From Akkermansia muciniphila (lineage in GTDB: Bacteria; Verrucomicrobiota; Verrucomicrobiia; Verrucomicrobiales; Akkermansiaceae), in the NCBI RefSeq assembly GCF_002884975.1, contig NZ_PJKB01000001.1:186001-250000 (forward strand): DNA of 64,000 nt. The letters are read 5' to 3'. This document shows positions 52,834 through 62,174 of the stretch, piece after piece (the first letter of the stretch is position 1; every line of letters starts with the position of its first letter). A program made the position numbers and the translations under genes. The notes under the pieces are model-generated. The model made no database searches and was not told the DNA's origin. It saw only the letters and a list, made by a program, of their open reading frames with translations.

Positions 52834-53610
52834 TCAGTGGCTGTAGGCGGCGGGCGGCAGGTCAATGAACGTGCAGTCCAGTCCGTAAACGTCCTTGAGA
52901 AGAAGCCCCAGGGCCTTCACGCCGAATGTTTCCGTGAAGTAGTGGCCGCCGAAGACCAGGTTGATGCCCAGTTCCCGGGCCATGGGGATGTTCCAGTGGG
53001 AGCCTTCCCCGGTGACGTAGGTGCGGCAGCCGAGGGCCGCCGCCTGGGCCAGGTCATCCCCGGCTCCTCCGGAACAGATGAAAACGTCCCCGGCCGGGGC
53101 ATCAGGGGAATCCGCCCAGAAAGCCTGCACGGGAGCGCCCAGGACGGCTTCCAGCCGCTGGGCCAGCTCCCGGCACGTGCCGGAAAAGTCCCCGTGCGTC
53201 CCCAGGGACACGCCGTGGTAGTCCAGCCCTTCGTTGGAACATGGCCGGATTCCGCAGGCCTTTGCCAGCAGGGCATTGTTGCCGTATACGGGATGGACGT
53301 CCAGCGGAAGATGGGCGGCATAAATCGCCAGGTTCCCGTCCATGGCTGCCTTCAGCTTCCGGTACGCGATGCCCGTGACGGGCTGCATGGACTGCCAGAA
53401 AATGCCATGGTGAAGAAGGAGCAGGTCCGCTCCGGTGTCCAGCGCCGCATGAATGGCTTGTTCCGAGCCGTCCACGGCGGCGGCCACCCTGGAAACAGTG
53501 CCGCCGTTTTCCAGTTGAAGGCCGTTCAGGGCGCGGGGGGCGTCCGGAATGGAATCTACGGAGAGGATTCCGTCCAGAAAAGCGGTAACGGTGTGCAGCT
53601 CAGTACTCAT
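52834..53610 (-). CDS. Nif3-like dinuclear metal-centre protein (YbgI/YqfO family)
   Basis: 258 residues. GLQLENGG near the N-terminus, LLLLHHGIFW (metal-binding His pair, about 65), THGDF and a late YVTGEGSHW motif and FGGHYFTET segment supply the ligands known from the hexameric Nif3 family. Often annotated as GTP cyclohydrolase 1 type 2; function unsettled. It sits 16 bp upstream of the pseudouridine synthase gene and 13 bp after the DUF4340 gene, in one tight minus-strand run. Confidence 0.9.
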   Translation of the reverse strand: MSTELHTVTAFLDGILSVDSIPDAPRALNGLQLENGGTVSRVAAAVDGSEQAIHAALDTGADLLLLHHGIFWQSMQPVTGIAYRKLKAAMDGNLAIYAAHLPLDVHPVYGNNALLAKACGIRPCSNEGLDYHGVSLGTHGDFSGTCRELAQRLEAVLGAPVQAFWADSPDAPAGDVFICSGGAGDDLAQAAALGCRTYVTGEGSHWNIPMARELGINLVFGGHYFTETFGVKALGLLLKDVYGLDCTFIDLPPAAYSH

Positions 53611-53623
53611 GCGGGAGGAATGG

Positions 53624-55678
53624 TTAATTGTCTTCCGAGAGGCTGGCGCCGAGCAGGCGCACGGCGTCCATATTCAGGATAAAGTAATTCGGGGAGGTAT
53701 TCACCCTGCCGTAATAAAATCTGCTGTATCCGGCCTCTCCCGCCGGGGCGATCTCCAGCGTGATGACTTTTTCCTCCATTTCCGGTTCAGGGGCAAAGGT
53801 GATGTCGCTGGAGCCGCCATGGGGCTGGACAGGAGCCGCCTCCTTGTAAACCTGGAGGATGAGTTTCAGGCGGAAAACGGGATTCTTCAGCGCCTCGTGC
53901 GCTCTGGCGTCGGTATAGGGAAGCCAGGTGCTCACCTCCATCTTTTCCAGCTCGTCCAGATAGCGGTTGGCCCGGTTCGGATTAATGTTCAGGGTTTCAT
54001 CCTTCCCGTCTTTGGAAGCCGTCCAGGAATCGTCCAGGCGATCGAATTTCAGGGCGAGAGGGCCTCCGGAACCGATGCGCTCCAGGTGCATTTCCTTGAG
54101 GTCGAACCTGCTGAACGAGAAGAGCTTCTTCTTCTTCCAGGCCAGGGCGTCCGTCAGCAGGTCCTTCATGTACGCGTTATCCAGCATGGCGACGGTGGGC
54201 TTTCCGGCCTGGCGGGCATACCAGGAACCGTCCGTCCCCTTGGAGAAGAAGACCGTCACGGGCGCGCGGGGCTCTTCACCGGGCTTGGGCAGCAGGGACA
54301 TGGTGAGCGTCATCCTGGGATTGTCCAGCCCGTACACGGAAAGGTCCGTGGCCTTGTCCGACGCGAATCCCGCCACTTTCCCCAGCTTCACGGTTTTCAG
54401 CAGGGAGACCAGGTGCTCCGGATTGGCCTCCTGGTAGCTGGAGCCCTCCGCCGTGTACAGCCAGGTGGGCTTGATGCCCTTCTTTTCATCTCCCTGAATA
54501 AAACGGGCGATGGTGGGGTAATCCTGAAAACTCTTGCGGATGGAAAGCCCGGTTATTTTGTAGTCCCCGATGTCCGTGAGCTGCTTGGAGCGCAGAAGGC
54601 CCAGGTCCAGCGGAATGTTGCGCACGCCGGGCACCTCCTTGTTGGCCTCTGTGGTCTGCGCCAGCTCAAACACGGCCTTGCGGTCGGAAACCGTGGCCTT
54701 CACCAGTTCGGACATGCTCCCGTTGTCGGAAGGGGGGTAAATGCGGAGCGTGACGGGATTCTCCTCCTTTTCCAGTGACTTGCCGTCTTCCGTGCGTCGC
54801 CCGGTGAAATTCCTGATGGAGACGGAGGTGATCTGGTCATCCGTCATGTCCGGCACGCTGGTTTCCTCCGGATTGTACACGCGTACGGCGGTCAGCTTCT
54901 GGAGGGTGCCCAGCAGCACATCCATCATGGCCGGGTCCGTATCCAGGGAAAGGGGGTAGGTGATTTTCCAGGGGCCTCCGGGAACCTTCCGCTCCAGGGC
55001 GATGCGCTGGCCGTGGTTGTTGATTTCAATGGAGGCGGGCATGGCCGGATGCAGGAGCAGGGGGCGGTGGTCCCGGAGCTGGCGGATGCCGGACTTGAAC
55101 AAGGGCAGGATATTGCCGGTGCCCACCAGAATGCGGGTGTCCCGTCCGTAGAAATCCGTCTGCATGTAAGTGGTGTCATCCGTGGTCTTGTTTTCCGGAT
55201 CATCCACCAGCCAGGGCGCGAGGGAACCCAGCGTGTAGCGGGCCACGGTGGAGGAGCGCTTTCCGTCGTCGCTCATCTCCTTCAGGGTGATGGTCACGGG
55301 CGTGGTCTTCACGCCGAACTCCTTAAGGGATGCGGAATCAATCTTGTGCAGGGGCAGCGCGTCCACAATGCTGGTGGAATACGTATACTGGAGGATGGCC
55401 GCTGCGGCGCGGGGGTCCATGCGGTCGTCCCACGGCTTCTCGCACCACCAGACGCCGTTGGGCTTGCGGCGGAATTCAGCCACGTCTCCCACGCAATTGA
55501 TGCGCATCCAGGAAACCTCGTTCATCTCCTCCCGGGTGTAGGGGAAAAGCCGTTCTCCGGAACTGAAGGCGGTGCGCCCGATGATGCGGGACAGGTTGCC
55601 GTCAACGGTCAGGAGCACCGCCGCGCCGATGGCGGCGAGGGTGACGAGGATAAGAAGGATGAAGCGGAATGTGCGCAT
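53624..55678 (-). CDS. DUF4340-domain protein of a gliding-type ABC cluster
   Basis: 684 residues. One N-terminal membrane segment (FILLILVTLAAIGAAVLL, about 6-24) anchors a large exterior beta-rich region with two or more DUF4340-like repeats (VWWCEKPWDD; GSWYARQAGKPTVAML; DSWTASKDGK). It is last in a four-gene run: ATPase, permease, GldG-like, DUF4340. In many phyla DUF4340 proteins accompany GldG-type proteins; role unknown. Confidence 0.85.
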   Translation of the reverse strand: MRTFRFILLILVTLAAIGAAVLLTVDGNLSRIIGRTAFSSGERLFPYTREEMNEVSWMRINCVGDVAEFRRKPNGVWWCEKPWDDRMDPRAAAAILQYTYSTSIVDALPLHKIDSASLKEFGVKTTPVTITLKEMSDDGKRSSTVARYTLGSLAPWLVDDPENKTTDDTTYMQTDFYGRDTRILVGTGNILPLFKSGIRQLRDHRPLLLHPAMPASIEINNHGQRIALERKVPGGPWKITYPLSLDTDPAMMDVLLGTLQKLTAVRVYNPEETSVPDMTDDQITSVSIRNFTGRRTEDGKSLEKEENPVTLRIYPPSDNGSMSELVKATVSDRKAVFELAQTTEANKEVPGVRNIPLDLGLLRSKQLTDIGDYKITGLSIRKSFQDYPTIARFIQGDEKKGIKPTWLYTAEGSSYQEANPEHLVSLLKTVKLGKVAGFASDKATDLSVYGLDNPRMTLTMSLLPKPGEEPRAPVTVFFSKGTDGSWYARQAGKPTVAMLDNAYMKDLLTDALAWKKKKLFSFSRFDLKEMHLERIGSGGPLALKFDRLDDSWTASKDGKDETLNINPNRANRYLDELEKMEVSTWLPYTDARAHEALKNPVFRLKLILQVYKEAAPVQPHGGSSDITFAPEPEMEEKVITLEIAPAGEAGYSRFYYGRVNTSPNYFILNMDAVRLLGASLSEDN

Positions 55679-55705
55679 GTGCTTCCGGTGATGGGCGTGG
55701 TGGAG

Positions 55706-57277
55706 TTAATGGCGGCGCGTGTTCCAGATAATCAGGGCAATCAGCAGCGCCAGCAGGGGAAGGCCGATGTTTGTCAGGAGTTCCAGAATGCCCAGGGCGT
55801 TGCGGTCCAGGTTCAGCTTGACGGTCAGGTCATGGCGGGAGCCGAGGCCGCGCAGCTCCTCACGGTCCGTCATCCAGCCGACCAGCGTGCGCATGAAGTC
55901 CCTCTGTTCCGGCTTGATCTGCTTGGGCTGGAGTAGGTCCGTATTGCCCAGCAGCACCAGGCGCCCGGTGGTTTTATTCTGGTTCACGTCCCCGGCGTTG
56001 CCGCGGATGAGGGCCGCGCCGATCATCAGGGGGCCGGGATTGTCTTCCTGCGGGTCAAACTTGGCGGGAAACTGATTGTACTTGGTTTCCCCGTAATAAT
56101 CCTCCGTCGTGACCAGGAGGGGATACGGCGTGATGCGCTTCTGCTCCATCGCCGCGTTATCGGAATCCAGGATAAGGGAGATGCTTTCCCCTTCCAGCCC
56201 GGTGCTGGAATTCCAGAACTCCCGCGTGCAATTCAGGGAGGGCGCGAAAATGGCGTTAATCTCAAATACGGAGCGGTTGTTCCTGTTGCGGAGCATCACG
56301 CGGTCATTCTGCGGGCGCAGGCCCTGTTCACGGAGGAAGCGGTACAGCTGCCTGGGCGTATCCTGGAGGGGGTCCAGCATCACGAGAACGGCGGCGTTCG
56401 GGCGCGCCCAGTACCGTTGCAGCACCTCCGCCTCCTGCGGGGACAGGTCATACTTGGAGCCGATGATCATGAAACCCGCGGCGTCTTCCGGGATATCCTT
56501 CAGGCCGCTCATGCGGATGGGGACGAGCTGAAGGTTGACGGAACGGCAAATTTTGGCCAGGGTGGTGAAGATGCTCTCTTCCTGACTGTTGCTCAGGGCC
56601 TCGTTGAAATTGCTCTTGTCCGCGGCGATGTACATCTTGCGGGGTTCTCCGTTGGCCGCTCCGTAAATGCCGGCGGTCATCATGTCTTCAATCTGGAGCG
56701 CCACCGCTTTCGTGCTCTTGCCGTCCGGACTGGCAGCATACACGACGAAGGAATCACCGGGGAGGATGCGCACGTGGGCGGCGTCCGCCTGGGTGCCTTC
56801 AAACGTCTTGAGCGCTTTTTCCGTATCTTCCCGGGCGTCAATGATGACCAGGTTCTTCTTGAACTCAATCCCGTAAATATTCGCAATCTCCCGGGCCTTG
56901 TTCGGCTGGCGGAGCGGGTCCACATACTCCACCTTCACTTTTCCGTTGGAATAGCGCTCATACTCTTCCAGCAGGGAGCGCATGCGGGTGTAATTCTGCG
57001 TGGTGCGCAGGAAGGCGAACGTGACCTTGACGGGCGTCTTGCGGTCCTGGATTTCCGGAGACTTGAGCATGTTGATGCTCTGCTGGGAAATCTCGTAACG
57101 CTGGTCTTCCGTCAGGTCCCGGCGGTAATACTCATGGCAGCCCACGTAATTCAGGCACACGACGATGAGGAACAGCAGGAAAAGCTTGATCCAGGTCATC
57201 CAGGGGCGTTTGACCTTGCGGGCGGGGGGCTGGGGGGCTTCCATGGCCGCGGCGTGGTTATCTGGTGCTTCGCTCAT
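55706..57277 (-). CDS. GldG-like auxiliary protein of ABC transporter
   Basis: 523 residues. A cytoplasmic, Pro-rich N-terminus is followed by a membrane helix (IKLFLLFLIVVCLNYVGCH, about 30-48), a large exterior region (about 50-490) with a DxxxR...YEISQQSINML start typical of PF09822, and a C-terminal helix (ILELLTNIGLPLLALLIALIIW). It pairs with an ABC-2 permease and ATPase immediately upstream. In Bacteroidetes GldG belongs to a gliding-motility transporter, but homologues are widespread in non-gliding bacteria. Confidence 0.88.
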   Translation of the reverse strand: MSEAPDNHAAAMEAPQPPARKVKRPWMTWIKLFLLFLIVVCLNYVGCHEYYRRDLTEDQRYEISQQSINMLKSPEIQDRKTPVKVTFAFLRTTQNYTRMRSLLEEYERYSNGKVKVEYVDPLRQPNKAREIANIYGIEFKKNLVIIDAREDTEKALKTFEGTQADAAHVRILPGDSFVVYAASPDGKSTKAVALQIEDMMTAGIYGAANGEPRKMYIAADKSNFNEALSNSQEESIFTTLAKICRSVNLQLVPIRMSGLKDIPEDAAGFMIIGSKYDLSPQEAEVLQRYWARPNAAVLVMLDPLQDTPRQLYRFLREQGLRPQNDRVMLRNRNNRSVFEINAIFAPSLNCTREFWNSSTGLEGESISLILDSDNAAMEQKRITPYPLLVTTEDYYGETKYNQFPAKFDPQEDNPGPLMIGAALIRGNAGDVNQNKTTGRLVLLGNTDLLQPKQIKPEQRDFMRTLVGWMTDREELRGLGSRHDLTVKLNLDRNALGILELLTNIGLPLLALLIALIIWNTRRH

Positions 57278-57313
57278 AGATAAAAATAAAAAGGGGTGAA
57301 AGGGAAGGGTGAA

Positions 57314-58096
57314 TCAGTGCTTCCAGCGGCGGTGGTCAATGATGCGGATGGTGACGGCCAGCGTCAGGACGGTCATAGTCAGGTAAAACACGATGGGGCG
57401 CGTATCAATCAGCCCCGCTGAAAAGCGGTCCAGATGTTCCGAGCAGGACATGTAGTGGAAAATCCCCGCTGCGGGGAATTCCCCCCATACCACGGGAATA
57501 AGCCCCATGAAGAAAATCAGCACCAGCAGGCCGATGGTGATGATGCCGGAGATAATCTGGCTGCCTGTCAGGGATGAAGCGAAAATGCCAATGGCCGTGA
57601 ACCAGGCGCCGACCAGGAGCAGGATGGCGTACGCTCCGGCCCAGTCCGCCAGGCGGTAGGAAAGGACCATGCCTGCATCATAACCGTAAATCCACTGCAC
57701 GATCAGGTTGGACCAGTCCGCCAGCAGGGGGTACAGCAGCATGGGCAGCCACAGGATGATGTAAAAGGCGTATGCGGAGAAATACTTGCCCAGGACCACC
57801 TGCCATGTCTTGATGGGCGTGGTCAGCAGGGATTCCAGCGTTCCCGTCTTCTCCTCCTCCGCCAGGGAGCGCATGGTGAGCAGAGGGAAGATGAACAGGA
57901 AATAAAACCAGAACATGGGGGAATGCAGGATGAAGAACAGGATGCCTTCCTTCTGCGGAGCCAGTTGGAAGGCCTTCAGCGTGCCGGACAGGGAAACGCT
58001 CTGCAAAGCCATGACGAAGGCCAGGATGACCCAGCCGTACGGGGTCGTCAGGTAGCTTCTGAGTTCTTTTCTGAAAATGGTGAGTACCGGAGACAT
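57314..58096 (-). CDS. ABC-2 type permease (GldF-like)
   Basis: 260 residues with six hydrophobic segments and an N-terminal FRKELRSYLTTPYGW amphipathic start typical of ABC-2 permeases. EEEKTGTLESLLTTPI is the conserved cytoplasmic loop. It lies between its ATPase (48 bp upstream) and the GldG-like gene (36 bp downstream). Substrate unknown. Confidence 0.9.
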   Translation of the reverse strand: MSPVLTIFRKELRSYLTTPYGWVILAFVMALQSVSLSGTLKAFQLAPQKEGILFFILHSPMFWFYFLFIFPLLTMRSLAEEEKTGTLESLLTTPIKTWQVVLGKYFSAYAFYIILWLPMLLYPLLADWSNLIVQWIYGYDAGMVLSYRLADWAGAYAILLLVGAWFTAIGIFASSLTGSQIISGIITIGLLVLIFFMGLIPVVWGEFPAAGIFHYMSCSEHLDRFSAGLIDTRPIVFYLTMTVLTLAVTIRIIDHRRWKH

Positions 58097-58144
58097 GGGG
58101 AGAAAAGGAAAAATGAGGAGTGGTAATGGGGAAGGAACGGGAGG

Positions 58145-59080
58145 TTAATCTTTACGGGTCATTTCCACGAACACCTCTTCCAGGGTGGGGGTGTGGCGGT
58201 AAATATGGCGCAGGGGGCAGCCCTGTTCCGCAAGGAGGCGCGCGGCCTTCTCACGGGTATCCGTTCCGGCCTCCGCGCGTACGGTCAGCGTATGCCAGCC
58301 GTCGGCATCCGTGCCTTCATGGATCACCTTCTTCACGTGTTCCAGGGCTTCCAGCTTTTCCGTGATCCGGGCCAGGTCCCCGCGGAACTCCAGCGTGATC
58401 TTGCCGGCGGCGCGGAGGTTGGCCGTCAGGTTGGAGGGGGTATCCGCGGCCTTGATCGTCCCCTGGTCAATAATGATGACCTTGTTGCAGATCATCTCCA
58501 CCTCACTGAGAATGTGGGTGGAAAGAATAATGGTGTGGTTGGCGGCAAGGCCTTTGATCAGCTCCCGTATCTGGCGTATCTGGTTGGGGTCCAGGCCATT
58601 GGTGGGCTCGTCCAGAATCAGCAGGTCCGGTTCCCCCAGCAGGGCGTCCGCCAGGCCCACGCGCTGGCGGTAGCCTTTGGAAAGGGTGCGGATCATCTTG
58701 CGGCGCACGGGCTCCAGGCCGCACTGCTCCACGACCTTGGAGACGGCAGGCCATATCTGCTTGGACCCAATGCCTTTAAGCCTGGCGCGGAACTTCAGGT
58801 ACTCCGTCACGCGCTGGTCGTCGTAAAGGGGGACGTGCTCCGGCAGGTAGCCCAGGTGCTTGCGCGCCTCCAGGGGATTCTTGACGATATCGAACCCCGC
58901 AATCGTAGCGGTGCCGGAGGTGGGGGGCAGGTAGCCGGTCAGCATGCGTAAAGTCGTGGTCTTGCCTGCGCCGTTCGGCCCCAGGAACCCTACGATCTCC
59001 CCCTTTTCAATCTGGAAGGAGGCATTCTTTACCGCTTGAAAGCGGCCAAACTCTTTGGAAAGCTGGTCGGCGTGAATCAT
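58145..59080 (-). CDS. ABC transporter ATPase (GldA-like)
   Basis: 311 residues. Walker A is GPNGAGKTTTLR (about 36-47), signature SKGYRQRVGLADALL, Walker B LLILDEPTNGLDP and the switch His in LSTHIL. The C-terminal roughly 90 residues (KITLEFRGDLARI onwards) are the extension usual for this group. First gene of the four-gene cluster and downstream of dnaA by 161 bp. Confidence 0.93.
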   Translation of the reverse strand: MIHADQLSKEFGRFQAVKNASFQIEKGEIVGFLGPNGAGKTTTLRMLTGYLPPTSGTATIAGFDIVKNPLEARKHLGYLPEHVPLYDDQRVTEYLKFRARLKGIGSKQIWPAVSKVVEQCGLEPVRRKMIRTLSKGYRQRVGLADALLGEPDLLILDEPTNGLDPNQIRQIRELIKGLAANHTIILSTHILSEVEMICNKVIIIDQGTIKAADTPSNLTANLRAAGKITLEFRGDLARITEKLEALEHVKKVIHEGTDADGWHTLTVRAEAGTDTREKAARLLAEQGCPLRHIYRHTPTLEEVFVEMTRKD

Positions 59081-59241
59081 GGAATCAATGGGAACAGGGT
59101 GATTCTAATCCAAACCGCTCCCGTCTCAAGCTTATTCTCCCCTGCGCCGCGGAGACGCTGCCGCCGCTTGAAAAGCAATGCGTGCTGAAAAGGAACAGCG
59201 GCCGTTCCAACATACTGGGAGAGGGCTGCCGGGAAGGAAAA

Positions 59242-60648
59242 TCAATCCTTCAAATCCTCCTCCAGCCGCAGGACGATGTCCCGCACGCGCACGTCCTCCT
59301 CCATGCGGGAGGCAACCAGCTTGTTGGCGTGAATGACGGTGCCGTGGTCACGGCCTCCGAAGGCGTGGCCGATGTCCTTCAGGGAGCACTCCGTCAGGCG
59401 GCGGCTCAGGTACATGGCGATCTGGCGGGGAAAGGCGATGCTGTTGGGGCGGCGCTTGCCGGTCAGGTCGCTCACCTTGAGCTCGTAAAAATCCGCCACG
59501 CGCTTCTGGATGGAATCCACGGTCAGGATGCGGCTGTTTTCCTCCCGCAGGATGTCGCGCAGAAGCTGCTCAATTTTGGCGATGTCCGGCATGTCCCCGG
59601 ACAGGGACGTAAAAGTGGCTACGCGGAGCAGGGCTCCTTCCAGGCGGCGCACGCTTTTCTGGATGCGGCAGGCCAGAAACTCCAGAATCTCGTCTGACAC
59701 GTTCATGCCGGCCCGGTCACGCTTGCTGCGCAGGATTTCCAGGCGCGCTTCATCGTCCGGAAGGTTCAGTTCCACCGTAAGGCCGGACTCCAGACGGGCG
59801 GCCAGGCGGGAATCCAGGTTGGAAATATCGCATGCGGCGGCGTCCGCGCAGATCACGATCGTCTTGTGGGCGTGGAACAGCTCGTCAAACGTATGGAGGA
59901 ACTCCTCCACCGTCTTCTCCTTGCCGGAAATAAACTGCACGTCGTCCACCAGCAGGACGTCCGCCTTCCGGTACTTGCGGCGCAGCTTGGCAAAGCTCTG
60001 TCCGTTCTGGGTGCGGGAGGCGTCAATAAACTCATTGGCGAACTGTTCTCCGGTAACGTACACCACATTGGCGGAGGAATCCTGGTGAAGCACCTCATGG
60101 CCGATGGCCTGGAGCAGGTGCGTTTTTCCCACGCCGGACTTCCCGTACAGGAACAGGGGATTAAACAGGGCGCGTTCCGACTGGGCGATGGACAGGCCGG
60201 CCTTGTAGGCAAAGCGGCTGTCTTCATAAACCACGAAGGAATCGAACGTGTACAAATCATTCAGGGACGCCCGTGCTCCCGGGGTGCGTTGTTTTTTGGC
60301 CGGGGCGGCAGGGGAATCCTGTACCTGGGGCGTTTTGGTGCGGGAAGGAGCTTTTTGCGGCTGGCTTTCGGAAGACGTTATTGATGCAACCTCGTCCGCG
60401 CAGATAAACTTGACCTGGCGTTCCGTGCCCAGGGCCAGCATGGCGGCCTGCTTCAGTTCCGGGGTATAACTGTTCTCCACCCACAGGGCGGCCATGGGAT
60501 CGTCACACACCAGCGTCAGCGTCTTGCCGGAATCCTCCAGGAGGGAAAACTTGGGAAACCACAATCCATACACCTCCGGAGACATGATTGTTTGCAGGGC
60601 TCCTGTGATCCTGGACCAGGTGGCTGACAATTCTGATGGCGGCGTCAT
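59242..60648 (-). CDS. dnaA: Chromosomal replication initiator protein
   Basis: 468 residues. Domain I (about 1-90) contains [11 protein letters not shown]; domain II is a Pro/Ala/Lys-rich linker; domain III has Walker [14 protein letters not shown] (about 170), Walker [10 protein letters not shown] and the [11 protein letters not shown] arginine-finger segment; domain IV ends with the DnaA-box-binding signature [16 protein letters not shown]. It opens oriC for replication. Genes from about 44 kb up to here run leftwards, away from the region upstream of dnaA. Confidence 0.97.
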   Translation of the reverse strand: MTPPSELSATWSRITGALQTIMSPEVYGLWFPKFSLLEDSGKTLTLVCDDPMAALWVENSYTPELKQAAMLALGTERQVKFICADEVASITSSESQPQKAPSRTKTPQVQDSPAAPAKKQRTPGARASLNDLYTFDSFVVYEDSRFAYKAGLSIAQSERALFNPLFLYGKSGVGKTHLLQAIGHEVLHQDSSANVVYVTGEQFANEFIDASRTQNGQSFAKLRRKYRKADVLLVDDVQFISGKEKTVEEFLHTFDELFHAHKTIVICADAAACDISNLDSRLAARLESGLTVELNLPDDEARLEILRSKRDRAGMNVSDEILEFLACRIQKSVRRLEGALLRVATFTSLSGDMPDIAKIEQLLRDILREENSRILTVDSIQKRVADFYELKVSDLTGKRRPNSIAFPRQIAMYLSRRLTECSLKDIGHAFGGRDHGTVIHANKLVASRMEEDVRVRDIVLRLEEDLKD

Positions 60649-61176
60649 TGTTATGGAAATAAAAAATGTTACTGGTTATATGGGGCCGTGAGGCCGTTCC
60701 GTCTCGCTACGAGGCCGCCTGCGGATGGAACCGGATTAGGGTCATCCGCAGCCGTGACAGCTCGTGGCGTCCATCGGGATGGAGAAGGCGAACTCATCCG
60801 CTTTCAGCTCGACATCCCGGTCGACGGAAGCGCCAAAGTACTGGTTTGCGTCTGTGGAAAAAATATCTTTTTGAAGCAGCGCGAGTCATCGTTCCGTGGC
60901 TCTACGTTCCACGGGGGTTCCACACCAAAAAATATTTTAGTCTTGCTTCCTCCGATAATTTAGTCCTCCTGAGTATATTCCTTGCATGACACGGTGAATT
61001 GCTTAATATCAACGCATTATCATGTTGTTACGGGCCTAGGTGACGAAAAGGACACGATTACGCCGCCGGAAATCAACCACTTACAGGGACCGGGCCGGAG
61101 CAGTCCGGGAAGGCGCGGGAGGGAGGCGGTCCGCATGGTTGACAACGGGCGGCGGGAAACCTAACGTGGCTGCATC
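60649..61176. other. Candidate replication origin (oriC) upstream of dnaA
   Basis: 528 bp without a supported gene, between divergently oriented dnaA and NUDIX genes. It has one good DnaA box (TGTGGAAAA, 60853-60861), two weaker TTCCAC-containing sites at about 60907 and 60918, and AT-rich stretches (60928-60945, 60954-60985) suitable for unwinding. Strand bias of the flanking genes switches here. With only one consensus box this remains a candidate. Confidence 0.45.
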
Positions 61177-61734
61177 ATGGAACAGATGGAACAATCCTGG
61201 GAAACATGCCAGTCTCTCTGCCGGGGCAAATTTTTGGAACTCTTGAAAGAGGGAAGGTGGGAATACGTGCGCCGGGTCAATGCCAGCGGCGCCGTCATGA
61301 TCGTGGCCGTGACGAAGGAAGGCGAACTGCTGCTGGTGGAGGAATACCGTGTTCCCCTTCATGCGTGGACCATCGGGCTGCCTGCCGGCATCTCCGGAGA
61401 CGAAGGGGAGGAAAGCGCCCTGCAATCCGCCCGGCGTGAACTGGAAGAAGAAACCGGATACCGGGCGGACGCCTGGACGTACTTGTTCACGGGTCCCTCC
61501 TCTCCCGGATTGACCACCGAAATGGTATCCTTTTATCTGGCGGACGGGCTGCATCGCATATCGGAAGGCGGCGGGGTGGCTCATGAAAACATCACCGTGC
61601 ACCGCATTCCTCTTCCGCTGGTGCATGGCTGGCTGATGGATCAGATAGGGCAGGGAAAAGTGGTGGACCCGAAAATCTTCATGGGCCTCTATTTCCTGTC
61701 TCACTCTGTAAATGGCGTGGGACTGGAGGAATAA
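61177..61734 (+). CDS. NUDIX hydrolase, probably ADP-sugar pyrophosphatase
   Basis: 185 residues. The Nudix box is GISGDEGEESALQSARRELEEETGY (about 71-95), with the RELEEETG core, preceded by an LLLVEEYRVP strand like ADP-ribose pyrophosphatases (NudF/ORF209 group). It hydrolyses nucleoside diphosphate linked substrates, probably ADP-ribose, in a housekeeping role. It is the first rightward gene beyond the candidate origin. Confidence 0.88.
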   Translation: MEQMEQSWETCQSLCRGKFLELLKEGRWEYVRRVNASGAVMIVAVTKEGELLLVEEYRVPLHAWTIGLPAGISGDEGEESALQSARRELEEETGYRADAWTYLFTGPSSPGLTTEMVSFYLADGLHRISEGGGVAHENITVHRIPLPLVHGWLMDQIGQGKVVDPKIFMGLYFLSHSVNGVGLEE

Positions 61735-61889
61735 TGACGCCCTGCGCCGTAAACGTCCGGACGCAAGGAACGGCTTTGAACGCGAGCCGTAGGAAATGGT
61801 TGTAGGAAAAGAACGATTCATCATCAATGATTTTTCTGGATGGGAAAGCGGGCTGTCGTCATAAAATGCTCCGGCCCCATAAAAAAATC

Positions 61890-61918
61890 TGGACATTCTT
61901 TCCGATCCGGGCTAAATA
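61890..61918 (+). promoter_or_regulatory. Sigma-70-type promoter of tRNA-Met
   Basis: TGGACA (61890-61895) and TAAATA (61913-61918) are separated by 17 bp and end 31 bp before the tRNA. Confidence 0.6.
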
Positions 61919-61949
61919 TCTCCCCGCTTTCCAGCACCAACCACTTAAC

Positions 61950-62024
<75 letters not shown>

Positions 62025-62030
62025 TCTTTA

Positions 62031-62076
62031 AAGCCCCTTAAATCCAACGATTTAAGGGGCTTGTTTGTTTTTTTTG
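62031..62076 (+). terminator. Terminator of tRNA-Met
   Basis: AAGCCCCTTAAATC/GATTTAAGGGGCTT is a perfect 14-bp hairpin with a 4-nt loop, followed by a T-rich run. Confidence 0.92.
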
Positions 62077-62174
62077 AAATATATTTTACATCTTTTGAGA
62101 AAAGATATGAAACCGTATAAAAATTTGGTGAATGGGGACAATAAACTTGATTGTTAGGGAATAATTTGTAGAGA

